From Candidatus Endomicrobiellum siamense (GTDB taxonomy: Bacteria > Elusimicrobiota > Endomicrobiia > Endomicrobiales > Endomicrobiaceae): a DNA stretch of 32,282 nucleotides. The notes under the pieces were generated by a model, which saw only the letters and a program-made list of their open reading frames with translations, searched no databases and was not told where the DNA came from. Both the position numbers and the translations under genes were made by a program. The first letter of the stretch is position 1; every line of letters begins with the position of its first letter. The stretch lies in NCBI GenBank assembly GCA_031268145.1, contig JAIRXS010000019.1:1-32282 (forward strand). Reading direction: 5' to 3'. This document shows, in pieces, positions 15,867-25,363 of the stretch.

Positions 15867-16955
15867 ATGAGAATAGTTATAAAAGTTGGAACAAGCACAT
15901 TGACAACAAATGAAGGCTTGTTAAATGAGAATTATATATTTAATCTAGCAAAGGAAGTTTCTGCTTTACATAAAAACAAACATGAAATTTTACTTGTAAG
16001 CTCTGGCGCTGTTAGCGCTGGTAAATCTCGCTTATGCGTTAAAGATAAACATAAAACATTAAGAGAAAAACAAGCATTTGCTGCAATTGGCCAACCTATA
16101 CTTATAAACACCTATTCTAAAGCTTTTGAAAACTACAATAATATTGTTGCTCAAATTCTCCTCACAAGAGATGTTTTTGATAAGAGAGCAAGTTATATAA
16201 ATGTGCGCAACACATTAAACACTTTAATTAAAAACAATATAATTCCTATAATCAATGAAAATGATTCGGTTTCAATTGACGAAATCAATTTTGGAGATAA
16301 CGACACATTATCAGCTTTGGTTGCTCTGGCGGTAAATGCAGACAAACTTATAATTTTTACCGATGTAGACGGTCTGTATAATGGCAACCCTTCTACTTCG
16401 ATATTAATACCTAAAATAGAACATATTACACAAGAAATTGAAAACTTTGCTGGACCAACATGCTCCAGTGATAAAGGTACGGGTGGCATGAAAACAAAAA
16501 TAATTGCAGCAAAAATTGCAACTTCTTCTGGTGTGGAAACAATAATAACAAATGGGACCAAATTAAATTTATTAAAAGATATAATTTTAGGTAGTTCTGT
16601 AGGGACATTCATTTTAGCTGCAAAGGAATATTTAGAAGCTAAAAAATCATGGATAGCTTTTAGTAAAAAGCCTAAAGGGACAGTTTTTATAGACCAAAAA
16701 GCTATGGATTTTTTGCTTACTAAAGGAAAGAGTCTCTTAGCTGCGGGAATAGTGAAAATTAGCGGATCTTTTAAAAGAGGCGATACTATAACTATTGCAA
16801 ATGCGCAAACACAAAAAGACTTCGCCAGAGGTCTTACTAACTATGACAGCAATATTCTTGAAAAAATAAAAGGCAAAAAAACTCAAGAAATGAGAAAAAT
16901 AGTAGATGTTACAGAAGATGAGGTTGTTCATCGCGACAATTTAGTTGTTATTTGA
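15867..16955 (+). CDS. proB: glutamate 5-kinase (ProB)
   Basis: First step of proline synthesis: ATP-dependent phosphorylation of glutamate. The 362-aa protein has an amino-acid kinase domain: IVIKVGTSTLTTNEG, LLVSSGAVSAGKSRL, IPIINENDSVSIDEINFGDN, FTDVDGLYNGNPS and GTGGMKTKI. A C-terminal PUA domain follows from about residue 275 (KGTVFIDQKAMDFLLTKGKSLLAAG). The start follows CACGGGGAT. The partner proA is not adjacent, so proline synthesis must be completed elsewhere, if at all. Confidence 0.96.
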   Translation: MRIVIKVGTSTLTTNEGLLNENYIFNLAKEVSALHKNKHEILLVSSGAVSAGKSRLCVKDKHKTLREKQAFAAIGQPILINTYSKAFENYNNIVAQILLTRDVFDKRASYINVRNTLNTLIKNNIIPIINENDSVSIDEINFGDNDTLSALVALAVNADKLIIFTDVDGLYNGNPSTSILIPKIEHITQEIENFAGPTCSSDKGTGGMKTKIIAAKIATSSGVETIITNGTKLNLLKDIILGSSVGTFILAAKEYLEAKKSWIAFSKKPKGTVFIDQKAMDFLLTKGKSLLAAGIVKISGSFKRGDTITIANAQTQKDFARGLTNYDSNILEKIKGKKTQEMRKIVDVTEDEVVHRDNLVVI

Positions 16956-16993
16956 AACCTTTTAATACAAAATGCTAAACTTAATAATACATT

Positions 16994-17503
16994 ATGGCAA
17001 TACTTAATATAGAAAAATACGGCAGTAAAGTTTTAAGGCAAAAGTCTAAAAATGTTGACACTATAACAAAAGACATAAAATTGCTTATTAAAGACATGCT
17101 AGAGACACTGTATTTTACAAAAGGCGTAGGCCTTGCAGCGCCTCAAGTGGGTCAACTTTTGAGAATTTGCACTATAGATATAAGTCGAGATCAAAAAACG
17201 CCAATATTTATGATTAACCCTATAATTTTTATGAAAGAAGATAAAAAGTTTTTTGAAGGCGAGGGTTGCCTATCTATACCTGGCTTTCATGAAAAGGTGC
17301 CACGGTTTGACAAAATCTCTGCTGAATATACAGGCTTAGATGGACATAAAAAAAAAATTTTTACACAAGGGTTTCTTGCAGAAGCCATTCACCACGAGAT
17401 AGACCATCTAGATGGAAAACTTTTTATAGACTATTTGCCTGATTTTAAAAGAAAAGCAATAGAGAAAGAAATAAAAAGAAAAAAGAAAGCAGGCGACTGG
17501 TGA
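16994..17503 (+). CDS. def: peptide deformylase (Def)
   Basis: Removes the formyl group from the starting methionine of new proteins. The 169-aa metalloenzyme has its three motifs: GVGLAAPQVGQ, EGCLSIPG (metal-binding Cys) and HHEIDHLDGKLFID (HExxH-type helix; HEIDH). The basic tail is KEIKRKKKAGDW. Its stop overlaps the fmt start as GTGA, so translation is coupled. Def undoes what Fmt adds, a classic pairing. Confidence 0.98.
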   Translation: MAILNIEKYGSKVLRQKSKNVDTITKDIKLLIKDMLETLYFTKGVGLAAPQVGQLLRICTIDISRDQKTPIFMINPIIFMKEDKKFFEGEGCLSIPGFHEKVPRFDKISAEYTGLDGHKKKIFTQGFLAEAIHHEIDHLDGKLFIDYLPDFKRKAIEKEIKRKKKAGDW

Positions 17504-18444
17504 AAATTTTATTTTTTGGCACAGCATCTATATCCAAGCTTTATCTTGAAAGTTTATATAATGATAGTCATGAACTTTTTATTGTAACAATGCCTGACAA
17601 GCCTGCATTAAGAGGACAGCAAGTTGTTTATCCTTTGGTTAAAACTTTTGCTTTAGAAAAAAGCTTAAATTTTATTCAACCTTTAAAGTTTACTCAAGAT
17701 GTATGCCAAACTATAAAAAACTTTGATGCAGATGTGGGTATTGCTGTATCTTACGGTAAGTTTATACCAAGAAACATCTTTGATTTACCAAAGTTTAGGA
17801 CTTTTAATATACATTTTTCTCTTTTGCCAAAATATAGAGGAGCTGCGCCTATACAATATTCTTTACTTAACGGTGATACTAAAACTGGGGTAACATCTTT
17901 TTACATTGAAGATGGTCTAGACACTGGCGATATTTTAATTCAAAAACCTATTGATATAGACCAAAAAGATAATGCGGAAACTTTATTTAACAAATTAGCT
18001 CTCTTAGGTATAGAAGTTATGAAGGAAACTTTAAATTTATTAAAGACTAAAAAAATTAATGCAATACCACAAACTGGTGAGCCGACATTTGCTCGCGCAT
18101 TTAAAAAAGAAGCAGGATTAATAAATTGGTCTAAAAATGCTAAAGAAATATATAATCAACTTAGAGGTTTATACATTTGGCCTGGTCTTTATTCAATAAT
18201 TGACAAGGGTCAGTTGCAAGGTGAAAGGATCAAATTTTTAGATTTTGAAGTTATAGAAGAAGAATCTAAAAACAATAATTATGGTACAGTTGTCTCAATA
18301 GAAAAAAACAAAGGTTTTATAGTTACGTGCGCGACAGGGAAACTGTTAGTTACAAAGCTTCAGCCAGCGAATAAATCTATAATGTCTGCATGGTCTTTTG
18401 TTTTAGGTGGAAAATTAAAAATTGGCGACACTTTTATTATATAA
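17500..18444 (+). CDS. fmt: methionyl-tRNA formyltransferase (Fmt)
   Basis: Formylates Met-tRNA(fMet) using 10-formyl-THF, which FolD (minus strand, 6253-7140) can supply. It has 314 aa. The start is GTG overlapping the def stop. The formyl-THF hydrolase-fold core is MKILFFGTASISKLYLESL, then FNIHFSLLPKYRGAAPIQYS (SLLPKYRG signature) and DGLDTGDILIQ. The C-terminal domain contains INWSKNAKEIYNQLRGLYIW and a terminal OB-like part. Confidence 0.98.
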   Translation: MKILFFGTASISKLYLESLYNDSHELFIVTMPDKPALRGQQVVYPLVKTFALEKSLNFIQPLKFTQDVCQTIKNFDADVGIAVSYGKFIPRNIFDLPKFRTFNIHFSLLPKYRGAAPIQYSLLNGDTKTGVTSFYIEDGLDTGDILIQKPIDIDQKDNAETLFNKLALLGIEVMKETLNLLKTKKINAIPQTGEPTFARAFKKEAGLINWSKNAKEIYNQLRGLYIWPGLYSIIDKGQLQGERIKFLDFEVIEEESKNNNYGTVVSIEKNKGFIVTCATGKLLVTKLQPANKSIMSAWSFVLGGKLKIGDTFII

Positions 18445-18493
18445 TTAATAATTACAACTAATAATTTATTAAAAATGAGTTAAGGGGGCTGTT

Positions 18494-18811
18494 ATGGCTA
18501 TAGAACTTAATGAAAGTAATTTTTCACAGGAAGTATTATCTTCCGACAAACCTGTTTTAGTAGATTTTTGGGCACCATGGTGTGGCCCTTGCAAAATGCT
18601 TACCCCTATTATAGATGAGCTTTCTGCAGAATATGAAGGTAAAGCGAAAATTTTTAAAGTAAATACCGACGCAAACATGTCTTTATCCAGTCAATATCAG
18701 ATTACTTCTATTCCTTGTTTAATATTGTTTAAACAAGGGAAAATAGTACAAAAAATTGTAGGGTTGAAACCTAAAAACGATCTCAAAAAATTAATAGACA
18801 GCGTGCTTTAA
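18494..18811 (+). CDS. trxA: thioredoxin (TrxA)
   Basis: Cytoplasmic disulfide reductant; 105 aa. The active site WAPWCGPCKM is near residues 28-37, and the cis-proline segment ITSIPCLILFKQG lies downstream. SIPC carries an extra cysteine where SIPT is usual. The ribosome site TAAGGGGGC is strong. The reductase trxB begins two bases after the stop, giving the complete system in one unit. Confidence 0.97.
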   Translation: MAIELNESNFSQEVLSSDKPVLVDFWAPWCGPCKMLTPIIDELSAEYEGKAKIFKVNTDANMSLSSQYQITSIPCLILFKQGKIVQKIVGLKPKNDLKKLIDSVL

Positions 18812-18813
18812 TT

Positions 18814-19722
18814 ATGGTTTACGATGTTATTATTATAGGTGCAGGACCAGCAGGTCTGACTGCAGCTATTTACGCTTCTAGAGCAAGACTTCATACTTTG
18901 TTGATAGAAAAAAGCGGCTGCGGCGGACATATGACAGTTACTGACCAGCTTGAAAATTACCCAGGCTTTAACGGCGGAATAAATGGTTTTGATCTTGCTG
19001 TAAAACTAGAAGAACAAGCTAAAGATTTTGGTGCGAAGATTATTTATGATGAAGTTACAAATATAGAAGATGGGAAAATAAAAAGAGTTGTAACAGTAAA
19101 TACTTCTTACCAAACAAAAACAATTATTATAGCTTCTGGTACGCATATAAAAAAAATGAACATTCCAGGTGAATCTGCTTTTATAGGTAAAGGGGTGTCC
19201 TTTTGTGCCACCTGTGATGCACCTTTTTATAAAAATAAAAACGTAGCTGTCATAGGTGGAGGAGATTCTGCTATTCAAGAAGCTATATATTTATCTAAGT
19301 TTGCAAGAAATATAACAATTATACATAGAAGAGCCTCTTTAAAAGCAACAAAAATTTTACAAGAGAGGTTATTGTCTTATAGTAACATTTCAGTAATCTA
19401 TGACAGCGTGCCTATAGAAATTATTGGCAAAGATGTTGTGGAAAAAATAAAAATAGCTAATATTAAAACCAATAATGTAGAAGAAGTAAAGACAGACGGC
19501 GTTTTTGTGTTTATAGGATTACTTCCAAACACAGACTTTCTTGCAGACATTACTCTAGACAATAAAGGATATATTGTTACAGACGAAAATATGAACACAT
19601 CGATTGTTGGTATTTTTGCTTGCGGTGATGTAAGAAAAAAACATTTGCGGCAAGTTGTAACTGCAGCTTCAGACGGTGCTCAAGCGGCAGTTAGCGTTGG
19701 ACATTATATAGAAACTTTATGA
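18814..19722 (+). CDS. trxB: thioredoxin reductase (TrxB)
   Basis: FAD-dependent reductase recycling thioredoxin; 302 aa. The FAD site is IIGAGPAGLTAAIYASRA, the redox-active disulfide is CATCDAPF, and the nucleotide site is VAVIGGGDSAIQEAIYLSK followed by HRRASLK. The usual HRRxxxR of NADPH enzymes here ends in K, a mild change, and coenzyme choice cannot be settled by eye. The C-terminal FAD site is GIFACGDVR. It overlaps polA as ATGA. Confidence 0.96.
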   Translation: MVYDVIIIGAGPAGLTAAIYASRARLHTLLIEKSGCGGHMTVTDQLENYPGFNGGINGFDLAVKLEEQAKDFGAKIIYDEVTNIEDGKIKRVVTVNTSYQTKTIIIASGTHIKKMNIPGESAFIGKGVSFCATCDAPFYKNKNVAVIGGGDSAIQEAIYLSKFARNITIIHRRASLKATKILQERLLSYSNISVIYDSVPIEIIGKDVVEKIKIANIKTNNVEEVKTDGVFVFIGLLPNTDFLADITLDNKGYIVTDENMNTSIVGIFACGDVRKKHLRQVVTAASDGAQAAVSVGHYIETL

Positions 19723-22415
19723 AAAAATTTTTTATAATAGACGGCAATGCATATATACACAGAGCATATCACGCTTTACCTCCTCTTACTACCACAAATA
19801 ACCAACAAATCAACGCAGTTTACGGCTTTATAAAATTATTGTTTAAAATAAAAAATAATTTCAAACCAGATTTTATGGTTGTTTGTTTTGACTTCCCGTC
19901 AAAAAATTTTAGACATCAATTATTTAAAGAATATAAAGCAAACAGAAAAGTTCTTGACAATGATCTTATAAGCCAAATGCCTATTGCAAGAGAAGCAGTA
20001 GATGCTTTAGATATTAAAAAGATAGAAATAAAAGGATACGAATCAGATGATTTAATTGCAACTTTAGCAGAACACAACAAAAAAAATAATGTAGAAACTG
20101 TCATAGTAACAGATGATAAAGATATTTTACAACTTACAGAAGATAAAGATGTCTTTGTCTGGAGCAATTCTAAAGATATTATGTACGATAAAAACAAAGT
20201 TATAGAAAAATACGGGATTGCTCCTAAACAGCTTGTAGATATGCTATCTTTAATGGGTGACAGTTGTGACAATATCCCAGGGGTAAAAGGTATTGGAGAA
20301 AAAACTGCAGTAAAACTTATACAAGAGTATGGCACATTAGAAAATATTTTAGAAAATGCAACCTCTATAAAAGGTAATGTTGGTAAGTTGCTACAGCAAC
20401 ATAAAAACGAAGCTTTGCTTAGCAAAAAATTGGTAGAGTTGAATAAAAATGCACTTTTGAATTACAACTTGACCGATTTCGAAACCAAAAACTTAAATTT
20501 AGCTAAAGCTATCCCTTTTTTTAAAAAGTACGAGTTTAAAAGTTTAATAGAAGCCTATCAACCTAAAATACATAATACCGTGCAATCAAAACAAGAAATA
20601 CCACAAATAAACGCTAGTAAAATTAATTTTGAAATTGTTTCTTCAACGCAGAGAGCTGTAGAAGTTGCAAATGCTATAAGAGAAGCAAAAATCTTTTCAT
20701 TAAAAACTCTAGACTCTATAAAATCGCAAATAGTTGGGGTTAGTTTATCTGTAGAACAAGAAGGCAGTATAAAATCTTTTTATTTTCCTATCAGACATAA
20801 CGAGTTGACTGTACAGCAAATTACGTTAGAAGAATTTAACTCTATTTTTGATAATATTTTTGCTTCAGATGCAATAAAAATACTAGGACACGATTTAAAG
20901 CAAGAAAGAAATATATATCATAATAACAGTATAAAATTAGCTAATATATTTTTTGACACTATGCTTGCATCTTATTGTTTAAATCCTCAAGATTCTCATA
21001 ATATTTTTGATATTGCAGCAAAATATTTAAATGTAAAATTTAATGAAAACGACTATTTTATGAAGGATATAAAAAAAGTTGTGTTTGCTGATATCCCTAT
21101 AAAGACTTGCGCAAGCTATGCTAGCACAATTTCTTCATTTTCATTTGCAGCTTATAAATTTTTTTTTAATAAACTTGAAGAAAGTAAAATAAAAAATCTT
21201 TTTTTCAATATAGAAATACCTTTAATTGAAATTCTTTCAGAAATGGAAATTGCTGGCATAAAAATGGATCCTGTTGTATTAAAAGCTTTCAATAAGCAAA
21301 TAGTTTCTGAGCTTAAAATAAGTGAACATGATATATATATAATTTCAGGCAAAGAGTTTAATATTAATTCTCCAAAACAACTTGCAAGTATACTGTTTGA
21401 AAAGCTTCAGCTCCCTGTTAGCAAAAAGACAAAAACGGGATATTCTACAGATGAAGAAGTTTTGTTAGAGCTTTCTTCTTATAAAATAGCTTCTGAAGTT
21501 TTAAAATATAGAGAGTTACAAAAATTAAAAAACACCTACATAGATCCAATCTCAAATCACTTATGCTTTTATGGAGATAGAATTCACACTGTTTTTAATC
21601 AAGCTGTCACATCTACCGGACGGCTTTCTTCTACAGATCCAAACTTACAAAATATACCTATAAAATCTACATATGGCAAACAATTCAGAAGAATTTTTGT
21701 ATCAGAAAAAGAAACAGTCTTTGTCTCTGCAGATTATTCTCAAATAGATTTAAGAGTTTTAGCTCATATTTCTGGTGACAAAAAACTTATGGAAGATTTT
21801 AATAACAATTTAGATATTCACAGTGCTACAGCAAGAGAAATTTTTAATATTTCACCATCTGAACCAGTCCCAGAAAATTTACGAAATACGGCAAAAGCTA
21901 TTAATTTTGGTATTGTTTATGGAATATCTCCTTTTGGCCTTTCAAAACAATTAAATGTTAATGTTACTCAAGCAAAAGAGTACATAGATAATTATCTTGT
22001 AAGATACAAAGGAGTAAAACTTTGGATGGAACAAGTTGTAGCTGAAGCCTTAAAAAAAGAATATGTATGCACTATAACTGGTAGGTTAAGATACATGCCA
22101 GAACTCACCTCTAGTAACGCAAGGATAAGAAACGCAGGAGAAAGAATTGCTTTAAATATGCCTATACAGGGAAGCTCCGCAGATATAATAAAAATTGCAA
22201 TGATAAATATTTACAATGAAATTAAGAAAAACAACTATAAGTCTTTAATGTTGTTGCAAGTGCATGACGACCTCCTTTTTGAAGTGCCGACACAGGAAAG
22301 AGAAAAGTTAATTTCTATCATAAAAGATAAAATGGAGCATGCTGTTAATTTAAATGTTCCCTTGCGTGTAGATATTAAAGTTGGTAGCAATTGGGGACAA
22401 ATGCAAAAAATATAA
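19719..22415 (+). CDS. polA: DNA polymerase I (PolA), proofreading domain inactive
   Basis: Fills gaps and removes Okazaki primers. The 898-aa protein has an N-terminal 5' nuclease (FIIDGNAYIHRAYHALPPL, then YESDDLIATLA and GDSCDNIPGVKGIGEKTA). The 3'-5' exonuclease domain, roughly residues 305-485, has lost its acidic residues: the DxE motif reads FSLKTL and the YxxxD motif is unrecognisable. The polymerase domain follows. Motif A reads DYSQIDLR (672-679) instead of DYSQIELR, motif B is RNTAKAINFGIVYG, and motif C reads HDDL (849-852) instead of HDEL. Both changes are Glu to Asp. Coupled to trxB by a 4-base overlap. Confidence 0.97.
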   Translation: MKKFFIIDGNAYIHRAYHALPPLTTTNNQQINAVYGFIKLLFKIKNNFKPDFMVVCFDFPSKNFRHQLFKEYKANRKVLDNDLISQMPIAREAVDALDIKKIEIKGYESDDLIATLAEHNKKNNVETVIVTDDKDILQLTEDKDVFVWSNSKDIMYDKNKVIEKYGIAPKQLVDMLSLMGDSCDNIPGVKGIGEKTAVKLIQEYGTLENILENATSIKGNVGKLLQQHKNEALLSKKLVELNKNALLNYNLTDFETKNLNLAKAIPFFKKYEFKSLIEAYQPKIHNTVQSKQEIPQINASKINFEIVSSTQRAVEVANAIREAKIFSLKTLDSIKSQIVGVSLSVEQEGSIKSFYFPIRHNELTVQQITLEEFNSIFDNIFASDAIKILGHDLKQERNIYHNNSIKLANIFFDTMLASYCLNPQDSHNIFDIAAKYLNVKFNENDYFMKDIKKVVFADIPIKTCASYASTISSFSFAAYKFFFNKLEESKIKNLFFNIEIPLIEILSEMEIAGIKMDPVVLKAFNKQIVSELKISEHDIYIISGKEFNINSPKQLASILFEKLQLPVSKKTKTGYSTDEEVLLELSSYKIASEVLKYRELQKLKNTYIDPISNHLCFYGDRIHTVFNQAVTSTGRLSSTDPNLQNIPIKSTYGKQFRRIFVSEKETVFVSADYSQIDLRVLAHISGDKKLMEDFNNNLDIHSATAREIFNISPSEPVPENLRNTAKAINFGIVYGISPFGLSKQLNVNVTQAKEYIDNYLVRYKGVKLWMEQVVAEALKKEYVCTITGRLRYMPELTSSNARIRNAGERIALNMPIQGSSADIIKIAMINIYNEIKKNNYKSLMLLQVHDDLLFEVPTQEREKLISIIKDKMEHAVNLNVPLRVDIKVGSNWGQMQKI

Positions 22416-22439
22416 AAACAGTTTATAAAAATTGTTTTT
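22414..22439 (+). terminator. weak AT-rich hairpin after polA
   Basis: AAAAACA (22414-22420) and TGTTTTT (22433-22439) can pair with a 12-base loop and run into T residues. It is too AT-rich to be sure; read-through into coaE, whose ribosome site follows at once, is likely. Confidence 0.3.
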
Positions 22440-22449
22440 TGAGGGTTTA

Positions 22450-23043
22450 ATGATAATAGGCTTGACTGGTGGAATTGCTACTGGAAAAAGTGAAAGTGCA
22501 AAATATTTGCAAGAACTAGGCGCTTATTGTATAGATGCAGATTTAATATCTAAAGAACTTACTAGAAAAGGACTACCTGCTTTCAACGATTTAGTAAAAG
22601 GATTCGGCAAAGAAATTTTGCTGCCGGAGGGATCTTTAAATAGAAAAAAGTTGAGTAATATTATTTTTTCGGAAAAAATAATAAAAGTTAAAGTTGAAAA
22701 AATATTACATAGTTATATAGTTGCTCGTATTAATGAAATAATTTTTAGAGAGAAAGATAAACAAAATATAGTTATAAACGCTCCTCTTCTTTTTGAAGTA
22801 GGATTAGACAGAATTTGTGATAAAGTTGTTGTAGTATGGGCGCCATACAGCATAGAAACTGCAAGACTTGCTCGTAGAGATAACTTAAACAAACAGGAAA
22901 TTACAAAAAGAATACTTTCTCAAATGCCTATAGAAAAAAAGATGGAACTTGCAGATTTTGTTGTAGATAATTCTGGCACGAAACAGGAACTAAAAAGAAA
23001 TATTATAATTTTATATAAGTTATTGACATACAAGTTAGAATAA
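22450..23043 (+). CDS. coaE: dephospho-CoA kinase (CoaE)
   Basis: Last step of coenzyme A synthesis. The 197-aa P-loop kinase starts MIIGLTGGIATGKSESAKYL (Walker A GGIATGKS). CIDADLISKEL follows, then the VINAPLLFEVGLDRICDKVV segment and RDNLNKQEITKRILSQM of the lid. I chose ATG 22450, with GAGGG six bases upstream. An upstream in-frame start at 22432 would add MFFEGL, which encodes the ribosome site itself. Confidence 0.96.
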   Translation: MIIGLTGGIATGKSESAKYLQELGAYCIDADLISKELTRKGLPAFNDLVKGFGKEILLPEGSLNRKKLSNIIFSEKIIKVKVEKILHSYIVARINEIIFREKDKQNIVINAPLLFEVGLDRICDKVVVVWAPYSIETARLARRDNLNKQEITKRILSQMPIEKKMELADFVVDNSGTKQELKRNIIILYKLLTYKLE

Positions 23044-23068
23044 TATACTATTAAGCAATATAAATCAA

Positions 23069-23097
23069 TTTACGAGAGTATTTTTCAAGTCTATAAT
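23069..23097 (+). promoter_or_regulatory. putative promoter of rho
   Basis: TTTACG (23069-23074), 17 bases, and a perfect TATAAT (23092-23097). A second TATAAT at 23144-23149 lacks a good -35. The leader of about 100 bases has no clear structure, though Rho genes are often self-regulated in this position. Confidence 0.4.
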
Positions 23098-23206
23098 CGA
23101 TATGAAAATCAATTCATTTAGTATACGAAAAAAATCAACATAATATAATCTCTTTCAAGAATAATCAATGGATTTTTAGTAGTTTTTTAAACTCTGGAGG
23201 GAGTTA

Positions 23207-24496
23207 ATGGAAAAAGATAGGTCTATGGATGTGTCTGTTTTGTCTAAACGTACTATGTCAGAATTGGTAGATATTGCAAAAAACCTAAATCTTAATGGAG
23301 TTGCAGGTTTAAGGAAGCAAGAACTTATAGCAAAAATTTTTGAGATACAGTCAAAAGCCAATAAGTTAGTTTACGACGAGGGAGTTTTAGAAATTTTACC
23401 TGATGGTTTTGGTTTTTTGCGTTCTCCAGACTATAATTATCTTCCTGGTCCAGATGATATATATATATCTCCATCCCAAATTAAGAAGTTTGCCTTAAGA
23501 AAAGGAGATACTGTTGCAGGTTATGTGCGACCTCCTCAAGCGCAGCAAGAAAGATATTTTGCGCTGCTCCAAGTAAAATCAATTAATGGACAAGAAAAAT
23601 TAGAAAATATAAGAGACAGAATTCTTTTTGATAATTTAACTCCCTTGTATCCTAATGAAAAAATAGTTTTGGAAACAAAAAAAGAGGAAATTTCCACCCG
23701 CGTTATAGATATGCTGGCTCCTATTGGTAAGGGACAAAGAGTTTTAATTAATGCTGCTCCTAGAACTGGAAAAACAGTTCTTTTGCAAAAAATAGCAAAT
23801 GCAATAACAGAAAATAATCCAGATATTACGCTTATGGTTTTACTTATAGATGAAAGACCAGAAGAAGTTACAGACATGCAGCGTTCTGTAAAAGGAGAGG
23901 TTATATCTTCAACTTTTGACGAACCTTCAGACAGACACATTCAAGTTGCAGAAATGGTTATAGAAAAAGCTAAAAGAATGGTAGAAAATGGCAGAGATGT
24001 AGTTGTGTTATTGGATTCTATTACAAGACTTGCTAGAGCATACAATACAGCGATACCTTCAAGTGGAAGGGTACTATCTGGTGGACTTGACTCCAATGCT
24101 CTTCAAAGACCAAAAAGATTTTTTGGCGCGGCTAGAAATATAGAAGAAGGTGGTAGTCTTACAATTATTGGAACAGCGCTTGTTGAAACTGGTAGCAGAA
24201 TGGACGACGTTATATTTGAAGAATTTAAAGGTACAGGTAATTGCGAAATTTATTTAGACAGAAAACTTGCAGACAGGAGAGTTTTTCCTGCTATAGATTT
24301 ATTACGTTCAGGCACTAGAAAAGAGGAGCTGTTATTAAACGCTGATGAAAAAAATAAAATGTTGATAATAAGAAAATGGATGACTTCAATGAACTCTATA
24401 GAAGTTATGGAAGAACTTGGCAAACATCTTCGTAATTCAAAATCTAATAAAGATTTTTTAAAGCAAATGGAGCTTGCTAGCATGGAAGGATTATAA
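23207..24496 (+). CDS. rho: transcription termination factor Rho
   Basis: Hexameric RNA helicase that ends transcription at Rho-dependent sites; 429 aa, normal length. The N-terminal helical domain is [20 protein letters not shown]. The cold-shock-like RNA-binding domain ([20 protein letters not shown]) begins near residue 60. The ATPase core has Walker [32 protein letters not shown], Walker [18 protein letters not shown], the Q-loop area [20 protein letters not shown], and [20 protein letters not shown]. The ribosome site CTGGAGGGAG is strong. Confidence 0.98.
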   Translation: MEKDRSMDVSVLSKRTMSELVDIAKNLNLNGVAGLRKQELIAKIFEIQSKANKLVYDEGVLEILPDGFGFLRSPDYNYLPGPDDIYISPSQIKKFALRKGDTVAGYVRPPQAQQERYFALLQVKSINGQEKLENIRDRILFDNLTPLYPNEKIVLETKKEEISTRVIDMLAPIGKGQRVLINAAPRTGKTVLLQKIANAITENNPDITLMVLLIDERPEEVTDMQRSVKGEVISSTFDEPSDRHIQVAEMVIEKAKRMVENGRDVVVLLDSITRLARAYNTAIPSSGRVLSGGLDSNALQRPKRFFGAARNIEEGGSLTIIGTALVETGSRMDDVIFEEFKGTGNCEIYLDRKLADRRVFPAIDLLRSGTRKEELLLNADEKNKMLIIRKWMTSMNSIEVMEELGKHLRNSKSNKDFLKQMELASMEGL

Positions 24497-24595
24497 GTTA
24501 AATGACTATACTGTGAACTTTTACAGAAAGTTGCATGAGTTTGATTAATATTATAAAATTTCTCATCGATAGATTACTGTCTATATGTGTGGGCG

Positions 24596-24667
24596 AGTGT
24601 CCGACGATTAAGAAGGACGCGTCACGAGCAGGCGCGACATGTGAGCACCCAGGAACAGGGGGTTACA
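24596..24667 (+). other. GC-rich structured segment of unknown nature
   Basis: Between rho and tRNA-Ala lies a GC-rich patch that can form three hairpins. They are GTCC/GGAC (24600-24603, 24616-24619), GCGTC/GGCGC (24620-24624, 24632-24636) and TGTGA..CCC/GGG..TTACA (24641-24667). CGATTAAGA occurs on both sides (about 24606 and 24674). It shares the 10-mer GAGTGTCCGA with the structured DNA after hipA (26993-27002). No promoter is clear and it matches no RNA I know; it could be an RNA gene or old mobile-element DNA. I see no protein-coding content in 24497-24707. Confidence 0.3.
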
Positions 24668-24707
24668 CCTGACCGATTAAGATTTTTGAAAGTTTTAGCA
24701 TACAGAT

Positions 24708-24775
<68 letters not shown>

Positions 24776-24780
<5 letters not shown>

Positions 24781-24815
24781 CTCAAAACGATTAACGCTGT
24801 TTCTTTATATCAAAA
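24776..24815 (+). repeat. direct repeat copy 1 (att-like, at tRNA-Ala 3' end)
   Basis: Starts with the last five bases of the tRNA (CTCCA), then CTCAAAACGATTAACGCTGT and TTCTT. That makes 30 bases identical to 27225-27254. After one extra T, ATATCAAAA also matches the other copy. Confidence 0.85.
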
Positions 24816-24868
24816 CGGTCTTACCATAGCATTATACAGCAGTACGGAACGTCATAGGTCCGTTATGG

Positions 24869-25284
24869 TCAAAGACAAAAGGTCCTTTTTAGGTTAAAGA
24901 ATTGCATGGGTGAAAATAAGCAGTCATATATGACTAAAGACCTGTGAAGTCTAAAGTAATTATAATCATATTGGCAAATTCTATTAAGCCTTTCAACTCC
25001 GGCATTAAGTTCAGGACTCCTAGGAGGTAAGACAGATAATAATATTTCTCTGATTTTTACTTTGCCTTAGTATGGATTTTCTATTTCTCTTATCATTTCT
25101 TTCGTCAATATCCTCGCTTTAACTGTTGTTTCCGGCCTTCTGCTTAACCTCTTAATCCTATTTCTCTTTTAGTTTCTGTGCTTTTTCTAAAATACTCCTT
25201 CTTCTTTCATATTCTTTTTTCATTCGCTCCCCTTTTTATTATACTTACAAAAAGGGCCATTTCTATTTTGTCCTTTACGTGGGT
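24869..25284 (-). pseudogene. decayed insertion-sequence transposase (integrase-core type)
   Basis: Minus-strand fragments of one transposase occur in different frames. The N-terminal piece is VKTHVKDKIEMALFVSIIKR (25284 downward), then RLSRRPETTVKARILTKEMI (about 25145 downward). The C-terminal piece is LPPRSPELNAGVERLNRICQ (from 25030), then RLHRSLVIYDCLFSPMQFF, ending at a TGA at 24869-24871. LPPRSPELN..VER is the hallmark of the DDE catalytic end of IS481-like enzymes. Frameshifts, stops and deletions make it non-functional. No terminal inverted repeats were recognised. This fills most of the gap between tRNA-Ala and hipB. Confidence 0.7.
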
Positions 25285-25285
25285 C

Positions 25286-25314
25286 TTGACTTCCTGACAT
25301 CTTTATTGTAGTAT
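25286..25314 (+). promoter_or_regulatory. putative hipBA promoter
   Basis: TTGACT (25286-25291), 17 bases, TAGTAT (25309-25314). ACTTATA occurs just downstream of the -10 box (about 25316) and again before the ribosome site (about 25347). These repeats could be HipB operator half-sites, but this is speculative. Confidence 0.5.
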
Positions 25315-25363
25315 TACTTATAAATTGTTTTATTGTGAGTTAAACATACTTATAGGTTGTATT

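Noticed and set aside
24596-24667. Bacterial SRP (4.5S) RNA or tmRNA
   Set aside because: The conserved SRP core (GGAAGGAAGCAG-like) and tmRNA features are absent; the adjacent CTCCCCTTAGCTCCA belongs to tRNA-Ala.
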